Below are positions 21,866 through 24,391 of a stretch of 24,391 nt of DNA, piece after piece (position 1 is the stretch's first letter; the number at the start of each line of letters is the position of its first letter). Source of the DNA: JAYUKV01 sp043764135 (GTDB lineage Bacteria > Patescibacteriota > JACMRA01); the NCBI GenBank assembly GCA_043764135.1, contig JAYUKV010000150.1, forward strand, positions 1 to 24,391, written 5' to 3'. The notes under the pieces are model-generated. The model was not told where the DNA came from. It saw only the letters and a list, made by a program, of their open reading frames with translations, and ran no database searches. The position numbers were made by a program, and so were the translations under genes.

Positions 21866-23341
21866 ATGAATCATATAATTAAATACAAAAACCATTTAAT
21901 CGTTTTATTTTTACTGATAATTGCAAGACTACCATCATTTTTTGAGAGGTGGTGGTATGGAGATGAGAATATTTACCTTGCAATTGCACAAGCACTCTCA
22001 AATGGCGATAAACTCTATGTAGATATTTGGGATAACAAACCTCCTTTATTATATTTTATATATTATGTGATATACAATATATTTAATACCAATATTATTG
22101 GCTATAAGCTATTTAACTTAATTCTGACATTTCTGTTTATCATTTTGATTGTCGAGGTAGGTAAGCAATTATTTAATGTAAAAAATACTAATTTATTATG
22201 GATTATAGCAACTCTAGTTGGGATTTTTGGCTATGAGATGTCTATTCTTAATGCTGAAAATGTTTACGTACCATTAATACTACTCGGATTATTAACATTT
22301 TCTAAATTTATACATTCTGATTCAAAGTTGTATTTGTTAGGTTCTGCTTTCTTTTTCTCTTTAGCTGGGCTTTGCAAACTTCCAGCATTATTTGAAGTAC
22401 TGGCTTTATCAACAGTTCTGATAATATTATATTATTCAAAACTTAATATTAATAAAATATTAAACTTCATATTTATACTCATCGCACCATATTTAACAGT
22501 AATTCTATATTACCTAAGTATTGGTAAGTTAGAAGTTTTTTATCAATCAATTCTCGGATTTTCATCAGATTACCTTGCCAAGGTATATCCTATTGTGATT
22601 GGAATTCCCTTAATATTTACTGATAATCTTAAATGGAGATTTCTATTATTATTTATCTTCTTAATATTACTTGCAATCTCATATTACAAATCCCATGTAG
22701 ATAAGATTACTACAATACTACTTGCCTGGTTTAGTATTAGTTTATTTTCCTCATTTATAAGCGATAGAAACTACCCTCATTATTTAATTCAACTATATCA
22801 ATCGTTGATTATAGGAATTGTTTTAATTGTGCAGACATTTAAGAATAAGAATTTCTATCAAATATTTATAACCGCTTTCATTACTCTAACGATGCTTAAT
22901 TCTGTGATTCAGAATTTTACTTCTATGCAACAATTATCATATTACAATATGAATAGTTATTTTAACTTTATGAAGTTAGCTACTAACAATATAACCCTAG
23001 ATCAATTCCAAGAATCAGCAGATCAATCAGGATATCAAGCAGAAAAAGAATTACTACCAATAATCAATCAAAACACCAAACCTAATGACTACATCTACCT
23101 CTTCACTAACAACCCAGAGATTTACCCCCTATCCAAAAGAAAACCAGCTCTAAAATACACAGCAATCTACCAACTACCAACAATTGATAATTCAACATTA
23201 GAAACATTAAACAAATCTAGTTTATTAATCTTTCAAAAATCCGAAAAAATAGATAAATATACAGAATTACTAAAAAACTATTCCAATATAATTAACACCA
23301 AAAATTATATTATATTCAAAAGAAATAAAAAAATTCTTTGA
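21866..23341 (+). CDS. GT39/ArnT-like polytopic membrane glycosyltransferase
   Basis: 491 residues from the ATG at 21866; an in-frame TTG at 21833 overlaps the previous gene and is less likely. About ten or more hydrophobic segments fill residues 5-340. The first outer loop has the family's acidic motif WWYGDENIYLAIAQAL with the neighbouring GDKLYVDIWDNKPPLLYFIY split over the following residues, as in the PMT_2 group of dolichyl- or polyprenyl-phosphate sugar transferases. A soluble C-terminal part (about 380-491) lies outside. The enzyme probably moves a sugar from a polyprenyl carrier to a lipid, glycan or protein at the outer face. The acceptor is unknown. Very AT-rich, ending in TGA immediately followed by an in-frame TAG. 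Confidence 0.75.
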   Translation: MNHIIKYKNHLIVLFLLIIARLPSFFERWWYGDENIYLAIAQALSNGDKLYVDIWDNKPPLLYFIYYVIYNIFNTNIIGYKLFNLILTFLFIILIVEVGKQLFNVKNTNLLWIIATLVGIFGYEMSILNAENVYVPLILLGLLTFSKFIHSDSKLYLLGSAFFFSLAGLCKLPALFEVLALSTVLIILYYSKLNINKILNFIFILIAPYLTVILYYLSIGKLEVFYQSILGFSSDYLAKVYPIVIGIPLIFTDNLKWRFLLLFIFLILLAISYYKSHVDKITTILLAWFSISLFSSFISDRNYPHYLIQLYQSLIIGIVLIVQTFKNKNFYQIFITAFITLTMLNSVIQNFTSMQQLSYYNMNSYFNFMKLATNNITLDQFQESADQSGYQAEKELLPIINQNTKPNDYIYLFTNNPEIYPLSKRKPALKYTAIYQLPTIDNSTLETLNKSSLLIFQKSEKIDKYTELLKNYSNIINTKNYIIFKRNKKIL

Positions 23342-23346
23342 TAGTA

Positions 23347-23375
23347 TTGTCAAAACAGAACAATAAAGCTACAAT
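23347..23375 (+). promoter_or_regulatory. Sigma70-type promoter of the 100-residue membrane protein gene
   Basis: TTGTCA (23347-23352), exactly 17 bases, TACAAT (23370-23375). Same -35 variant as the promoter at 6806. Leader about 27 nt. Confidence 0.65.
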
Positions 23376-23408
23376 GCAGATTGTCATATATCAGATACAA
23401 GACCTTAG

Positions 23409-23711
23409 ATGTTTAACACGCTTGCTATTTTAGACAACGTTAGCAATACTGAAGGAGTAACTTACCAAGTTTTCCTAACGGTAATTGGTGTTATGTTGAC
23501 AGTATTTGTTACAACCACGGGGATTCTTATGACAATCATCAATACTCGTGCAATTCGAATGGAAGACAAGATGGACAAACTTATTGAGTTAATGGGCGGT
23601 CAAACGCTTGTTAACCAAGAGTTTAAATTTAATTTCAAAGCAATCTTTCAAAAGTTGAGAATTCCCCCTTTATTAGATTCTGAAACATCTGAAAACAAAA
23701 AAGAAGATTAA
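23409..23711 (+). CDS. Small single-pass membrane protein, unknown function
   Basis: 100 residues: a short polar N-terminus, one long hydrophobic segment at about 20-44, an amphipathic charged helix (RAIRMEDKMDKLIELMGG, 47-64) that could be a coiled coil, and a polar C-terminus ending in acidic and lysine residues. No family recognised. Like the proteins at 6865 and 14932, it is a single-gene unit with its own promoter and intrinsic terminator, and it is less AT-rich than the glycosyltransferase before it. No Shine-Dalgarno at the ATG. Confidence 0.7.
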   Translation: MFNTLAILDNVSNTEGVTYQVFLTVIGVMLTVFVTTTGILMTIINTRAIRMEDKMDKLIELMGGQTLVNQEFKFNFKAIFQKLRIPPLLDSETSENKKED

Positions 23712-23717
23712 TCTTTT

Positions 23718-23747
23718 TGTCACTCTAATAAGTGACATTATTTTTTT
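23718..23747 (+). terminator. Intrinsic terminator of the 100-residue protein gene
   Basis: TGTCACT (23718-23724), 6-base loop, AGTGACA (23731-23737), then TTATTTTTTT. Seven bases after the stop codon. Confidence 0.85.
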
Positions 23748-23834
23748 ATTTCACTATTTCTTCAAAAAATACTACTATATTGTTTTTCTTCTCCCAACAA
23801 CCATTAAATTTTGTTTCAAGGAATAAAAAAAATT

Positions 23835-24308
23835 CTACCTCTCAACCCACACACGCATGTTTGTAAAATTTAGTTTTTTTAAATCTTCTTTGTCGATGAG
23901 AAAACAAGTTGTGGTAAAGTCATTTGTTTCATTGATAAATGGCTCATGGATTTTACAAAATCTTAGTAAGCAATAGTTATCATCTCTCATATCTTCGTTT
24001 CCACTCCAATACATATTGGGTATTCCTCCTATATAAGAATATTCTGGAACATCATAAGAGAATTCAGTATGATTTATTTCAATTTCAGCAAAATTTATTT
24101 TGGTACTTTTGGTTCTTGCTTCTGTATCAAAAGTTTCAAAATTCTTAAATTTAAACTGAATACCGCATTCTAACGAAATCATTCCGTTAAAATGCATTTC
24201 ATAGTCATCATTTTTAAAAAAACTCACATATTCTAATTTGCATTTCTCAAAGTCTTTGATATAATTATATTCTGGCTTTATGTATTTTATACAGCTCACC
24301 TTTCGCAA
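23835..24308 (-). CDS. Hypothetical protein, unknown function
   Basis: 157 residues. No signal peptide or membrane segment. Rich in aromatic residues, Asn, Asp and Glu, with alternating patterns typical of beta strands (for example ISLECGIQFKFKNF and FAEIEINHTEF) and an aromatic stretch YSYIGGIPNMYW. I recognise no family. The cysteines (6, 23, 48, 113, 118, 135) show no metal-binding spacing. The gene lies alone at the right edge. The first Met is used, but nothing such as a Shine-Dalgarno confirms it. It could be part of a transferred accessory region, which the window does not show. Confidence 0.55.
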   Translation of the reverse strand: MRKVSCIKYIKPEYNYIKDFEKCKLEYVSFFKNDDYEMHFNGMISLECGIQFKFKNFETFDTEARTKSTKINFAEIEINHTEFSYDVPEYSYIGGIPNMYWSGNEDMRDDNYCLLRFCKIHEPFINETNDFTTTCFLIDKEDLKKLNFTNMRVWVER

Positions 24309-24391
24309 CCAACTTTACAACAAACCAAAACCTCCCAATAATAGTTCATGATTTTGGATAAACCAACTTTAGATCTCTACTCTGATTACCT

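Noticed and set aside
1..24391. Recoding of TGA as glycine or tryptophan
   Set aside because: Long conserved genes (rpoB, thrS, dnaB, ftsE) are complete without an in-frame TGA and use ordinary Gly and Trp codons; only the scarcity of TGA stops is unusual.
24309..24391. A further gene at the right edge
   Set aside because: The last 83 bases have no convincing start, Shine-Dalgarno or conserved motif.

Overview
The window reads as a chromosomal segment of a small-genome, AT-rich bacterium, most likely a member of the Candidate Phyla Radiation (Patescibacteria). I infer this from compact gene packing, weak or absent Shine-Dalgarno sequences at most starts, core genes in unusual arrangements (rpoB without rpoC beside it, ftsE separated from ftsX) and several small proteins without recognisable families. 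No phage or plasmid backbone is visible. The only clear selfish element is an intein with a LAGLIDADG endonuclease inside DnaB. Stop codons are almost all TAA or TAG. The single TGA stop is followed at once by an in-frame TAG.

Layout. 1-6783: a C-terminal fragment on +, then on - a short HrcA-like winged-helix protein, a membrane glycosyl-phosphate transferase, rpoB, and a protein resembling a V/A-type ATPase catalytic subunit that lacks the P-loop. 6800-7190: a monocistronic small membrane protein with clear promoter and terminator. 7197-9833: dnaB with a 430-residue intein. 9834-10823: a 1-kb region without genes that holds two tandem, diverged copies of a promoter-hairpin-terminator cassette, which I read as a duplicated small RNA gene. 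10824-12941: a 705-residue protein that looks like the MXAN_6230/SCO0854 family with a TerD-like C-terminus, with its own strong promoter and terminator. 13039-14803 (-): a CobW/COG0523 metallochaperone GTPase with a His-rich loop and an RlpA-like double-psi beta-barrel protein. 14932-15528: a single-pass membrane protein. 15622-17451 (-): threonyl-tRNA synthetase without the TGS domain. 17616-19535: ftsX followed closely by a membrane-anchored or secreted EndoU-type nuclease and a very acidic small protein that may be its immunity partner. 19598-20281 (-): ftsE. 20349-23341: SppA-like peptidase, a RecO-like short protein and a GT39-like membrane glycosyltransferase. 23409-24308: a small membrane protein and an unidentified protein.

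The most interesting items are the tandem RNA cassette upstream of the TerD-like gene, the EndoU toxin/immunity-like pair behind ftsX, the RpoB rifampicin pocket in which many drug-contact residues are replaced, the P-loop-less V-ATPase-A-like protein, and the near absence of TGA stops. All family assignments come from reading the translated proteins by eye. No database search was run.
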